64,000 bases of DNA from JALZKA01 sp963725035 (GTDB lineage: Bacteria; Actinomycetota; Thermoleophilia; Solirubrobacterales; 70-9). Both the position numbers and the translations under genes were made by a program. The stretch lies in contig CAVRWX010000011.1 in assembly GCA_963725035.1 (NCBI GenBank), positions 124,001 to 188,000 on the forward strand, in the 5' to 3' direction. This document shows, piece after piece, positions 18,514 through 26,430 of the stretch (position 1 is its first letter; each line of letters opens with the position of its first letter). The notes under the pieces are model-generated. The model did no database searches. It saw nothing but the letters and a program-made list of their open reading frames with translations, and was not told the origin of the DNA.

Positions 18514-19488
18514 ATGAGCGATCGCGCTCTCAAGATCGCCGACGCACGCATGCCCGACGGGCTTCCCGTCGCCTCCTGCGACATCCCCGTGGGCGGGCAG
18601 GCCGTGCTCGAGGGCGTGATGATGCGCGGCGTCTCGACCTGGGCGCTGGCCGTGAAGAAGCCGGACGGGACAGTCGAGGTCACTTCCGAGCCGGTCGTGA
18701 GCTGGGCGAAGCGCCATCGCGTGCTTCGCCTGCCGGTCGTCCGCGGCGTCGTCGCGCTGGTCGAGTCGCTCAAGCTCGGCTTCCGGGCGATGAGGATCGC
18801 CGCCAACTCCCAGATCACCGAAGAGGACGAGATCGAGGAGATCGGCGGGTTGGCGTGGACGCTCACCGTGATCGGCGCCCTCCTACTGGCGGTCGGCCTC
18901 TTCTTCGTGATCCCGGTGGCGGCCACGAGCCTGATCAAGGACCAGCTCGACTCCCCGGTCCTCTTCTGGATCGTCGAGGGGTTCCTGCGCGTGGCGATCC
19001 TGGTCGGCTACATCGTTGCGATCAGCCGTCTGGGTCAGGTGGACCGCCTGTTCAAGTTCCACGGCGCGGAGCACAAGACGATCTCGTGCTTCGAGGCGGG
19101 CGACGAGCTCACCCCCGAGCGCGCCGCCCTCTACTCACGCCACCATCCGCGCTGTGGCACGAGCTTCCTGCTCCTCCTGGTCGTCCTCGCTGTCTTCGTC
19201 TTCGCGCCGCTTGGGCTGCCCGAGTGGTACTGGCTCGTCGCCTCGCGCGTCCTCGGCATCCCGCTGGTGGCGGGGCTCGCCTACGAGCTCATCAAGTGGG
19301 CCGGCAGGCACCGTGAGCGCGCGTGGGTCCGGGCGATCATGTGGCCCGGGCTGATGCTCCAGAGCCTGACGACGCGCGAGCCGGACCGCGAGCACCTCGA
19401 GGTCGCGATCGCGTCGCTCGAGGCAGTCCTCGCGGTCGAGAACCCGGCCGAGCTGGCGGCGCAGGACCGGATAGAGATCGCGGCCTAG
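18514..19488 (+). CDS. DUF1385 (YqhQ-like) multi-pass membrane protein
   Basis: A 324-residue inner-membrane protein. DUF1385 signatures are IPVGGQAVLEGVMMRG near the N-terminus, VVRGVVALVESLKLG, FKFHGAEHKTISCFE, and HHPRCGTSFLLLLVV. Three to four hydrophobic helices occur (residues about 110-135, 145-170, 215-245, 250-270). The conserved His/Glu/Cys set suggests a metal or catalytic role, but no function has been established to my knowledge. The gene commonly sits between rpmE and prfA in Gram-positive lineages, as here. Its stop shares the CTAG with the convergent gene. Confidence 0.9.
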   Translation: MSDRALKIADARMPDGLPVASCDIPVGGQAVLEGVMMRGVSTWALAVKKPDGTVEVTSEPVVSWAKRHRVLRLPVVRGVVALVESLKLGFRAMRIAANSQITEEDEIEEIGGLAWTLTVIGALLLAVGLFFVIPVAATSLIKDQLDSPVLFWIVEGFLRVAILVGYIVAISRLGQVDRLFKFHGAEHKTISCFEAGDELTPERAALYSRHHPRCGTSFLLLLVVLAVFVFAPLGLPEWYWLVASRVLGIPLVAGLAYELIKWAGRHRERAWVRAIMWPGLMLQSLTTREPDREHLEVAIASLEAVLAVENPAELAAQDRIEIAA

Positions 19489-21413
19489 ATCCCGTCGATC
19501 GGGTGCACCTCGACGCCGTGGGTCGAGACGGTGACCAGGTTCTCGCCAGCGATGAGCGTTCGCTCGATCTGGCCCTCGCCCTCTAGTTGTGCGACCTCGG
19601 CGAGCCCGCTCTCCGGGTCGACCGAGATCACGATCGCGCCCCGCAGGCCGTCGCGCCCGTAACTCTGTACGGGCACGACGGCCATCGAGTGCTCGGGGGA
19701 GAAGAGGAACGCGTGGTGGTCCCACTCGGTCGAGGTCGAGCTCCAGCGGCCGTCCGAGAGGTCCAGGGCGTCGAGCCGTTCCGGCTGCGTCGGGTCGGCG
19801 ACGTCGAAGAGCGAGGCCTGGGCGCCCGTGATCGTGCCACTTTCCGTGCCGGCCTGGCCGATGCCCAGGAGCCTGCCGTCGGCGACCGGGTGGAGATAGG
19901 CCGAGTAGCCGGGGATCTTGAGCTCGCCCGTCGTCACGGGGTCCGCGGGATCGGACAGGTCCACGGTGTAGAGCGGGTCGGTCTGCTCGAAGGTCACGAC
20001 GTAGCCCATGTCGCCGATGAAGCGGACGGCGTAGATCTCCTCGCCACGTCCGAGTCCGCCGACGCTCCCGAGCTCCTCGAGCTCTCCATCGCTCTCCGCG
20101 AGGGTTGTGATCATGCTCTCGCTCTCACCCGGGCCCTCCGTCCACGTGTCGCCCTTCGTCGAAGCGACGCGAAGCACGCCTTCGGACTCCGACATGGCGA
20201 ACTGGCCGATGAGGCGCCCGGGAACCTCGCCGCTCGCCACGTAATCCGTCTCGTCGATGCCGGAGGTGTCGAAGCGGTGGATCGCGGTCTCGCCGGACTG
20301 CTGGCTCGGGATGACGCCCATATCCGGCCCGATGAGACGCCCGATGGAGTTGACGACACCGTCGTTGGGCGGAGTCATCTTGAGCGTCGCGACGTAGAGG
20401 CTGCCGTCTGACGCATAGACCGTGGTGCCGTCGGTCAAGACCGAGTCGACGTCCGTAGGCGCGATCCCGCTCTCCATGTCAATGGTGAGCACCGAGAGAA
20501 GGCCCAGCCCGGAGAACTCATCGGGATAGGACACGTCGTCGCAGCCGGCGATGGGCGTCGTAACCCGCTCGCCCGTCTCGATGTCGAGCAGGGAGGCCTG
20601 TGGCAGCCATTCGGGCTCGTCGTCTTCTTCGGGCTCAGGCCCGGTCTCACCCGTCGCGCCCGTGGGAGCGTCGCCGTCCTCCATCGGAAGCGGCTCGGGC
20701 TGGGGCGATCCCTCGCCCAGGCCCGGATACCGGGGCTGGGACTGGATGACGAGCCGCGCCGTGGAGCCCTGGAGTCGCGCGCTCACGTTCGCGCCGTCGA
20801 GCTCCAGCCTGCGAAGCACGGACATTGCGGCGGGGTCCGAGATGTCGACTTCGGCCACGAACGCGATCGGGGTGTCGCGCTTGTTGTCGTAGTCGTCCCA
20901 TGTGACCAGCGCCTTGTCGCCCGCGATCAGTAGCTGCGTGTTCGAGCCACCCTCGAGCTCGATCTCGTCGAGGAGCTCCGCGGAGTCGCCCGAGACGTCG
21001 TAGGAGCGAAGCGCCTTGCCCTGCACGCGGAAGAGGGTCGTCCCCGAAAGCTTCGCGATATCGGGCTCGTCGATGCCGATCTCCTGCGTGTTCGTCCCGG
21101 TCTCGCTCGGGCCGAGGGAGTCGGTCTGTGGCACGGCGGCGCGGACGGCGCTGTCCTCCGCTGCGCCCGCCGACGACAGGAACATCACGTCCGTTGTCAC
21201 TCCGTAGGGGTAGGCGTTGTACGCCCAGCGGTGCTCGCGCGCGTATTCGAGGAGCTCGTCGCAAGAATCGAACGGCTCGAGCGCGGAGGCGGCTGCCTCG
21301 TCCGGATTGCCCAGCCCTCCCGAGCCGCCCACCACGCCTGTGGCGAGCGCGGCGCCGGCGACGCCGCCGACGGCCAGGATGGACAGGACGCGCCGCTTCT
21401 TGGGAGTCTCCAT
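19485..21413 (-). CDS. Secreted beta-propeller protein (COG4880/PF09826-like)
   Basis: About 642 residues from the ATG at 21413. It has a basic N-terminus METPKKRR, a hydrophobic export helix (VLSILAVGGVAGAALATGV), and a long chain of beta-propeller blades. Typical blades are ISDPAAMSVLRRLELDGAN, VDLSDPADPVTTGELKIPGY and SLFDVADPTQPERLDALDL: 'V/F-D-x-S/A-D-P' turns at regular spacing as in this WD40-related family. An acidic low-complexity insert (GATGETGPEPEEDDEPE) sits near residue 255. Such proteins are extracellular or wall-associated with no known reaction. It interrupts the rpmE-prfA block and points the opposite way. Confidence 0.8.
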   Translation of the reverse strand: METPKKRRVLSILAVGGVAGAALATGVVGGSGGLGNPDEAAASALEPFDSCDELLEYAREHRWAYNAYPYGVTTDVMFLSSAGAAEDSAVRAAVPQTDSLGPSETGTNTQEIGIDEPDIAKLSGTTLFRVQGKALRSYDVSGDSAELLDEIELEGGSNTQLLIAGDKALVTWDDYDNKRDTPIAFVAEVDISDPAAMSVLRRLELDGANVSARLQGSTARLVIQSQPRYPGLGEGSPQPEPLPMEDGDAPTGATGETGPEPEEDDEPEWLPQASLLDIETGERVTTPIAGCDDVSYPDEFSGLGLLSVLTIDMESGIAPTDVDSVLTDGTTVYASDGSLYVATLKMTPPNDGVVNSIGRLIGPDMGVIPSQQSGETAIHRFDTSGIDETDYVASGEVPGRLIGQFAMSESEGVLRVASTKGDTWTEGPGESESMITTLAESDGELEELGSVGGLGRGEEIYAVRFIGDMGYVVTFEQTDPLYTVDLSDPADPVTTGELKIPGYSAYLHPVADGRLLGIGQAGTESGTITGAQASLFDVADPTQPERLDALDLSDGRWSSTSTEWDHHAFLFSPEHSMAVVPVQSYGRDGLRGAIVISVDPESGLAEVAQLEGEGQIERTLIAGENLVTVSTHGVEVHPIDGI

Positions 21414-21471
21414 ACCCGGACTACGGCCCAGCGCGGGAATCGTCACGCCCTTCCGCCAAACTCAATGGACC

Positions 21472-22563
21472 GTGATCGAGAGCCTCGTCGAACAGATCGA
21501 AGGGCGTTTTGCCGAGCTGGAGCGCCAGATGTCCGACCCTGCCGTGATCTCGGACCAGGCTCGGTACGCCGAGGTCGGCCGCGAGTACAGGCGCCTGGGC
21601 GACGCCCACGAGCTGGCGGCCGAGTGGCGCAAACTTCGCGACGACCTGGAGGGCGCGCGCGAGCTCATCGCCGAGGACGGGGAGGACGCCGAGCTCCGCG
21701 CTGTCGTGAACGAGGCTCCCAAGCGGATCGAAGAGGTCGAGGAAGCCATCCGCCTGGCCATGGTCGAGGTGGACCCGAACGACGAGAAGAACGTCCTGGT
21801 CGAGATCCGCGGCGGCACCGGTGGCGACGAGGCGGCGCTGTTCGCCGGCGACCTCTACAAGATGCTGACCCGCTATGCGCAGGAGCGCGGCTACGAGGTC
21901 GAGGACCTCTCGCTCTCGCCGGCGGACATGGGCGGATTCAAGGACGCGACGTTCGCGATCAAGGGCGATGGCGCGTTCTCGGTGTTCAAGTTCGAGGGCG
22001 GCACGCACCGGGTCCAGCGGGTGCCGAAGACGGAGTCCCAGGGGCGCATCCACACCTCGACGGCGACCGTCGCTGTCCTCCCGGAGGCCGAGGAGGTCGA
22101 GGTCGAAATCGACCCGAACGACCTTCAGGTCGACGTCTATCGCTCCTCAGGGCCCGGCGGGCAGTCCGTCAACACGACGGACTCCGCCGTGCGGATCACG
22201 CACAAGCCGTCGGGCATCGTCGTCTCGATGCAGGACGAGAAGTCGCAGCTTCAGAACAAGGACAAGGCGATGCGGGTGCTCAGGGCGCGCATCTATGAGC
22301 GCAAGATGGCCGAGCAGCAGGCCGAGATCGCAGCGGAGCGCAAGTCGCAGGTTGGCTCGGGCGAGCGCTCGGAGAAGATCCGCACCTACAACTATCCCCA
22401 GGGCCGGGTCACCGACCACCGGGTGAAGCTGACGGCGCACAACCTCGAGGAGATCCTCAACGGCAACCTGCGCGAGTTCACCGACGCGCTCGCGGGGGAG
22501 GAGAAGCGGGCGCTCCTGGCGGCGCAGGCGGCCGGGGGCGAGCTCAAGCCCAGCGGCGAGTGA
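21472..22563 (+). CDS. prfA: Peptide chain release factor 1
   Basis: A 363-residue class I release factor reading UAA/UAG. The GGQ catalytic loop is present in SSGPGGQSVNTTDSAVRI at about residue 228. The codon-recognition region lies in VPKTESQGRIHTSTATVAVL and the RF1-type C-terminus in RTYNYPQGRVTDHRVKL. The GTG at 21472 begins the standard RF1 N-terminus (VIESLVEQIEGRFAELERQ), so the longer open frame upstream is not used. It overlaps prmC by GTGA; prmC encodes the enzyme that methylates this GGQ. Confidence 0.97.
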   Translation: MIESLVEQIEGRFAELERQMSDPAVISDQARYAEVGREYRRLGDAHELAAEWRKLRDDLEGARELIAEDGEDAELRAVVNEAPKRIEEVEEAIRLAMVEVDPNDEKNVLVEIRGGTGGDEAALFAGDLYKMLTRYAQERGYEVEDLSLSPADMGGFKDATFAIKGDGAFSVFKFEGGTHRVQRVPKTESQGRIHTSTATVAVLPEAEEVEVEIDPNDLQVDVYRSSGPGGQSVNTTDSAVRITHKPSGIVVSMQDEKSQLQNKDKAMRVLRARIYERKMAEQQAEIAAERKSQVGSGERSEKIRTYNYPQGRVTDHRVKLTAHNLEEILNGNLREFTDALAGEEKRALLAAQAAGGELKPSGE

Positions 22564-23397
22564 GCACCGTACGCGACGCTCTGGAGGCGGCCACCGATGC
22601 GCTCCGCGCGGCGGGTGTCGACTCGCCGCGGCTCGACGCTGAAGTTCTCCTCGCCGCGGCGAGCGGGGCAAGTCGCGCCTCGCTCATAGCATCGCCCGAG
22701 GAACCGATCGACCCCGTCGCGACGCGGGCCTTCGCAGAGCTCAGTCCGGCGCCGCCTTCGGCGTGAGCCGGTCGCCTACATCACGGGTCGCAAGGGCTTT
22801 CGCCGCATCGAGCTGGCAGTGGACCGGCGGGTCCTGATCCCGCGCCCCGAGACGGAGCTCCTGGTCGAGCTGGCGCTTGAGCTTCAGCCGCGGCGCGTCC
22901 TGGACGTCGGCACCGGCTCGGGCGCAGTCGCGTTCGCGATTGCCGACGAGGTGCCGGACGCGGCGGTCGTCGCTACGGATCTCTATCCCGACGCGCTCGA
23001 GGCCGCGCGCGAGAACGCCGCGCGCCTCAGCCTCACCACCCAGGTCCGCCTCGCGCACGGCACCCTCGCCTCGGGAAAGTTCGACCTGCTGGTCGCGAAC
23101 CTGCCGTACGTGGCCGAGCGCGAATGGCACGAGCTGGAGCCCGAGCTCCGCGACTGGGAGCCGCGCGGCGCGCTGACACCCGGCCCGACAGGGTTCGAAG
23201 CGATCGATGCGCTCCTGGGCGAGCTCACGGTCTCGCCCGCGACGAGCGCGAATGCGATCGGCCTGGAGGTGGGGGAGGGGCAGGCCGAGACCGTTGCCGA
23301 CCTCGTCCGCAGGGCGGGCTTCGCCGACATCGAGGTGCGGAAGGACCTCGCTGGGATCGATCGCGTCGTCGTCGGCCACGCGGAGGTTTGGACATGA
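22560..23397 (+). CDS. prmC: Release factor glutamine methyltransferase, one frameshift
   Basis: The protein N5-methylates the Gln of the GGQ loop in RF1/RF2 using S-adenosylmethionine. The N-terminal helical part (VRDALEAATDALRAAGVDSP) is in one frame and the methyltransferase domain in another. The break is at 22743, where GAGCTCAGTCC has an extra A. Without it the chain reads through RREPVAYITGRKGFRRIELA to DVGTGSGAVAFAIA (SAM site). The catalytic NPPY motif appears as NLPY (ANLPYVAE), as in some other family members. Joined length is about 278 residues. Overlaps with prfA (GTGA) and tsaC (ATGA) indicate coupling. Confidence 0.92.
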
Positions 23398-24030
23398 CGC
23401 AGATCGCCTCGGTCACGGGGGACGGGGCGGAGCGGGCGCGCGAGGCGCTCACCGCCACGGTCGCTTCCGGCGGGGTGGCGGTGTTTCCCGCGGACGGCAT
23501 CTACGGCCTGGCGTGCGACCCGCTTCGAGCGGACGCCATTGCTCGTGTGCACGCGCTGAAAGGGCGTGACGACGGCAAGTCCTCGGCCGTTCTCTTCTTC
23601 TCCCCGTTGATCCTTCGAGAGCTGATCTCGAGCCTTGGGGAGGCCACGCGTGAGGCGCTCGCGGCCCTGCTGCCCGGGCCAGTCACTGCTGTCGTCCATA
23701 ACCCGGAACGGCGCTATCCGCTCGCCTGCCGCGAGGACCCCGAGCGGCTCGGAATCCGCCTGATCGAGAGCCCGCTCGCCGGAGTCGCCACGCCGCTTTT
23801 CCAGACCTCGGCGAACCTGAGCGGCGAGCCCGCGCCGGCGAGATTCGACCAGGTGCCCCTCGAGATCATCGGGGGCGCTGACCTCGCCATCGACGGCGGC
23901 GAGCTGACCGGCCTGCCCTCGACGGTCGTCGACGTGACCGGTCTCGAGCTGGGAGACGGCTGGCAGATCCTGCGCGAGGGCGGGATGCCCACCGCCGAGG
24001 TCACCCAACGCCTGGTGCCAGGCACGCTAG
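23394..24030 (+). CDS. tsaC: L-threonylcarbamoyladenylate synthase (Sua5/YrdC/YwlC family)
   Basis: The protein makes threonylcarbamoyl-AMP from Thr, bicarbonate and ATP for tRNA t6A37. YrdC-domain marks are GGVAVFPADGIYGLACDP, KGRDDGKSS, LLPGPVTAVVHNP, RLGIRLIE and FQTSANLSGEPAP. The family length is about 205-215 residues, but the frame carrying these motifs has no stop until 24824, well past rpiB's start. A TAG in the +1 frame at 24028-24030, in a CTAG shared with the convergent gene, is the likely natural end. A frameshift just before it is therefore suspected, close to a GGTGCCAGGCACG repeat at 24014-24026. The end coordinate is inferred. Confidence 0.85.
24014..24026. repeat. Dispersed palindrome copy (GGTGCCAGGCACG)
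   Basis: Matches the window's GGTGCC-A-GGCACC repeat at 12 of 13 bases. It lies at the extreme 3' end of tsaC, next to the shared CTAG stop, and may be linked to the lost tsaC stop codon. Confidence 0.6.
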
Positions 24031-24425
24031 GCCAGGCGGCCTTCCCTCGCCTCTTCGAGGCTGGTCGCGAAGTCGATTCGGACCATCTTCTGATCGCGAA
24101 GGGCCACGACCATTACGACCTCCTGCGTGGTCTCGATCCCGCTCGAGCCGCCAACGGCGCGCATGACCGTCTCGATCGCGTACCGGTCAGGGCCGATCTC
24201 GTGGAAACCCTTCGGCTCAAGCGTCACGGTGTCCATCACATCGAGAAACGATGTCCACCAGCGCCGGAAGCCGTCGACTCCCTCGTAGCGCTGGGGCTCG
24301 GCGGCCAGCGCGGCTGGAGTCTCCATCTCGAACTCGGGATGAACGAGGGGCACCATCGCCTCATACCCCTCCGCGCCAAGTCGCTCGAAGCCGTCTTTGA
24401 GGAGGTCAAGGTCGTCGTTCGCCAC
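24027..24425 (-). CDS. SnoaL-like / NTF2-fold protein
   Basis: A 132-residue protein with the cone-like NTF2 pattern: the helix DLDLLKDGFERLGAEGYEAM, the strand PLVHPEFEMETP, then EGVDGFRRWWTSFLDVMDTV and three long strands ending VVMVVALRDQKMVRIDF. The ERLGAEGYE...HPEFEM and YEGVDGFRRWW features are usual for SnoaL-like proteins in actinobacteria. No catalytic residues can be named. The GTG at 24425 is chosen because the first helix starts there. The gene lies on the opposite strand between tsaC and rpiB, so it is an insertion in the conserved block. Confidence 0.75.
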   Translation of the reverse strand: MANDDLDLLKDGFERLGAEGYEAMVPLVHPEFEMETPAALAAEPQRYEGVDGFRRWWTSFLDVMDTVTLEPKGFHEIGPDRYAIETVMRAVGGSSGIETTQEVVMVVALRDQKMVRIDFATSLEEAREGRLA

Positions 24426-24480
24426 AGCGCGAGGGTATCTGCGGCCGGAGGTATCGCGGGCAGCCGTTATCGTCCGGCGC

Positions 24481-24930
24481 GTGAAGATCGCCGTCGGATC
24501 CGACCACGCCGGATTCGAGCTCAAGGAGCTCGTCAGGCCGCTTCTCGAAGAGGGCGGCCACGAGGTCGTGGACGTCGGCACGGACTCCGAGGAGTCCACG
24601 GACTACCCGCGGCACGCCGCGGACGCCGCGCGAATGGTCGCCGAGGGCGAGGCCGAGCGGGCAGTGATCGTCTGCGGCTCCGGGATCGGCGTCTCGATCG
24701 TGGCCAACAAGGTGGACGGGGTCCGTGCCGTGAACGCTCACGACGCCGAGGAGGCCGAGATGAGCCGCCGGCACAACAACGCCAATGTGCTCGCGCTCGC
24801 CGGACGGCGCCTCACGCCCGATGAGGCGCGGCCGATCGTCGAGACCTTCCTCGCCACCGAGTTCGAGGGCGGCCGCCACGAGCGCCGCGTCGATCAGATC
24901 GCCGCGGTCGAACGCGGCGAGAAGCCTTGA
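24481..24930 (+). CDS. rpiB: Ribose-5-phosphate isomerase B
   Basis: A 149-residue RpiB/LacAB-type isomerase interconverting ribose 5-phosphate and ribulose 5-phosphate. Marks are KIAVGSDHAGFELKELV, VGTDSEESTDYP, the active-site VCGSGIGVSIVANKV (catalytic Cys) and RRHNNANVLALAGR (phosphate and ring-opening residues). The GTG at 24481 begins the first strand. The stop TGA is followed directly by a second TGA that belongs to the left arm of the 166-bp hairpin element. Confidence 0.96.
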   Translation: MKIAVGSDHAGFELKELVRPLLEEGGHEVVDVGTDSEESTDYPRHAADAARMVAEGEAERAVIVCGSGIGVSIVANKVDGVRAVNAHDAEEAEMSRRHNNANVLALAGRRLTPDEARPIVETFLATEFEGGRHERRVDQIAAVERGEKP

Positions 24931-25094
24931 TGAGTGAACCCACGACATCACGCCTGCGGATGACGCCTGGACACACTTCGCCGGATCGGGGCCGTGCTCC
25001 TCACGCGTGCCAACCGGCACGCGTTTCGTCCCACGTCCGCGCCCGGCTCGGTGCCAGGCGCCCCCACAGGCATGAGCCCGTGGGTTCACTCATC
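24929..25094. repeat. 166-bp rod-like hairpin element with perfect 16-bp terminal inverted repeats
   Basis: The outer arms GATGAGTGAACCCACG (24929-24944) and its exact reverse complement (25079-25094) close the element. Inside, pairing continues: TCA 24948-24950 with 25073-25075, GCCTG 24952-24956 with 25067-25071, CGCCTGG 24964-24970 with 25054-25060, CAC 24972-24974 with 25051-25053, and GCCGG 24980-24984 with 25043-25047. A terminal hairpin ACGCGTGCC-AACC-GGCACGCGT is at 25003-25024. It runs from the rpiB stop to 5 bases before the RNase start. It could be a structured RNA, a bidirectional terminator, a MITE-like insertion or a translational lock on the RNase. No target-site duplication is evident. 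Confidence 0.75.
25050..25062. repeat. Variant of the dispersed palindrome (GGTGCCAGGCGCC) inside the hairpin element
   Basis: Differs from GGTGCCAGGCACC by one base. It forms part of the right strand of the 166-bp element, where CCAGGCG pairs with CGCCTGG at 24964-24970. This may link the element to the dispersed palindrome family, or may be chance. Confidence 0.4.
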
Positions 25095-25099
25095 TAATC

Positions 25100-25468
25100 G
25101 TGATCTCGTCCACCCGGGCAAAGTCCCTGGTGGGCGTCGTGGTTGCGGTTGCGGCCCTCGTTGGGATCGGCGTACCCGCGCTCGAGGACGACTCGCAGAC
25201 AGAGGATGCCGCGATCGCAGTTGTACTCGCCGCGATCGAGTCCGGCGAGCCGCTGCCCTACTCAGAAGACGGGCAGACCTTCCAGAACCGCGAGGGCCTC
25301 TTGCCCGCGCAGCCGATCGGCTACTACGCCGAATACACGGTCGAGACGCCCGGCTCGCCCGACCGCGGCGCGCGGCGGTTGGTGATCGGCGACGGCGGCG
25401 AGACGTATTACACCGACGACCACTACGCGTCGTTCACTCAGATCGACCCGTCGGACTACGGCCAATGA
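25100..25468 (+). CDS. Secreted guanyl-specific ribonuclease (RNase Sa/barnase family)
   Basis: A 122-residue protein. Residues 1-28 form a signal or anchor helix (SLVGVVVAVAALVGIGVPAL). The rest follows the microbial RNase N1/T1 pattern: FQNREGLLPAQPIGYYAEYT (catalytic Glu in YAEYT), then PGSPDRGARRLVIGDGGETY (catalytic Arg) and YYTDDHYASFTQID (catalytic His). It would cut single-stranded RNA after G. It overlaps the barstar gene by ATGA, as expected for an RNase and its intracellular inhibitor. The GTG start lies only 5 bases after a 166-bp hairpin and has no visible Shine-Dalgarno sequence. Confidence 0.9.
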   Translation: MISSTRAKSLVGVVVAVAALVGIGVPALEDDSQTEDAAIAVVLAAIESGEPLPYSEDGQTFQNREGLLPAQPIGYYAEYTVETPGSPDRGARRLVIGDGGETYYTDDHYASFTQIDPSDYGQ

Positions 25469-25802
25469 GAAGCGTCTCGTTCACCGATGAGGCGCCGGAC
25501 CTGGATGGCTTCGAGGTCCTGAGAATCGAGGCCGATTCGATCGAGAGAAGGAGGAGCTCCTCGACACGATCGCCGAGGGCTTCGGTTTCCCGGACTGGTT
25601 CGGGCGCAACTGGGACGCGCTCGAGGAGTGCCTGCGCGACCTCGACGCGGTAAACGACGGCTACGCGCTCGTGATCACCGACGCGACGGCGATCTGGGCC
25701 GAGCATCCACGGATCTCGGGCACGCTTGTCGAGGTCTGGCTCGACGCTGCTGCGGACGGCGCCGAGCGTGGGGTTGAGCTCAGGCTCGTCTTCGAGTGGT
25801 GA
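25465..25802 (+). CDS. Barstar-family ribonuclease inhibitor, one frameshift
   Basis: The protein starts MRSVSFTDEAPDLDGFEVLR in the first frame. After about position 25545 it continues in another frame as KEELLDTIAEGFGFPDWFGR followed by NWDALEECLRDL, the hallmark barstar region that inserts Asp into the RNase active site. It ends with a strand VELRLVFEW. One missing base near GAGAGAAGG (perhaps a C after AG) explains the break. Joined length is about 112 residues, longer than classical barstar (89) because of the N-terminal strand. Its start overlaps the RNase stop, giving immediate co-synthesis of the inhibitor. Confidence 0.88.
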
Positions 25803-25809
25803 CGGCCGC

Positions 25810-26421
25810 TCAGGACTGAGCGACCGCGCAGATCGAGTTGACGAACAGCTTTCGCGCCTGGTCAAGCTCGGCCGTCTCGCCCCGCTCGATGCGCTCGAGC
25901 GTGAGCCCTTCGAGCCCCGCGATCATGAGCGTCGTAACCGCTCCGACGTTCCTCTTCGCCACGGGCGGGTGCGCTTCGAGCAGGAGACGCGAGACGACGT
26001 CCCGCCACGCGACCTTGATCTCGCGCAGCACGTCGCGGATGTCCGAGTCGACCACGGAAACGGCGTTGAGATCGAAGTAGACACGCGGGAGGCGCTCGTC
26101 GCGCTCGATCAGCAGCCAGAGGGCCCCGGCCGCGCCCGACACGATCTCTTTGACCGTTGTTGCGCCCTCGAGCCCGTCGAGCACCTCCCGCGTGATCTCC
26201 TCGCCGAGCTCGCGGCCCGCGGCTGCAATGAGCCCGTCCTTCGAGCCGAAGTGGTAGGAGATCAGCGCCTTCGATTCACCCGAGGTGGCGGCGACCTTGG
26301 CGATCGTGAGCCCGGCGAACCCGGACTCCTTGAGGACCTCGAGGCAGCCCTCCAGGATGCGCTCGCGCGCGCCCGTCGACGGCCGGCCGGGACCGGCTCG
26401 AGCTGTCGCCGCCGCTTCCAC
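25810..26421 (-). CDS. TetR-family transcriptional regulator
   Basis: A 203-residue repressor. The N-terminal DNA-binding domain has RERILEGCLEVLKESGFAGL followed by the helix-turn-helix IAKVAATSGESKALISYHFG and SKDGLIAA. The C-terminal helices form the ligand pocket and dimer face. It follows the R2-like oxidase gene by 9 bases on the same strand and is probably co-transcribed with it, so it is likely to regulate that promoter, where a palindrome-like site overlaps the sigma70 elements (27452-27475). The ligand is unknown; an acyl-CoA or lipid is plausible given the oxidase partner. Confidence 0.9.
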   Translation of the reverse strand: MEAAATARAGPGRPSTGARERILEGCLEVLKESGFAGLTIAKVAATSGESKALISYHFGSKDGLIAAAGRELGEEITREVLDGLEGATTVKEIVSGAAGALWLLIERDERLPRVYFDLNAVSVVDSDIRDVLREIKVAWRDVVSRLLLEAHPPVAKRNVGAVTTLMIAGLEGLTLERIERGETAELDQARKLFVNSICAVAQS

Positions 26422-26430
26422 GCTCCGACC

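Noticed and set aside
24929..25094. Identification of the hairpin element as 6S RNA, SRP RNA or a known riboswitch
   Set aside because: The rod shape recalls 6S RNA, but I see neither the SRP GGAA tetraloop/asymmetric loop nor any riboswitch core, and cannot show the 6S central bubble; it is left as an unnamed structured element.
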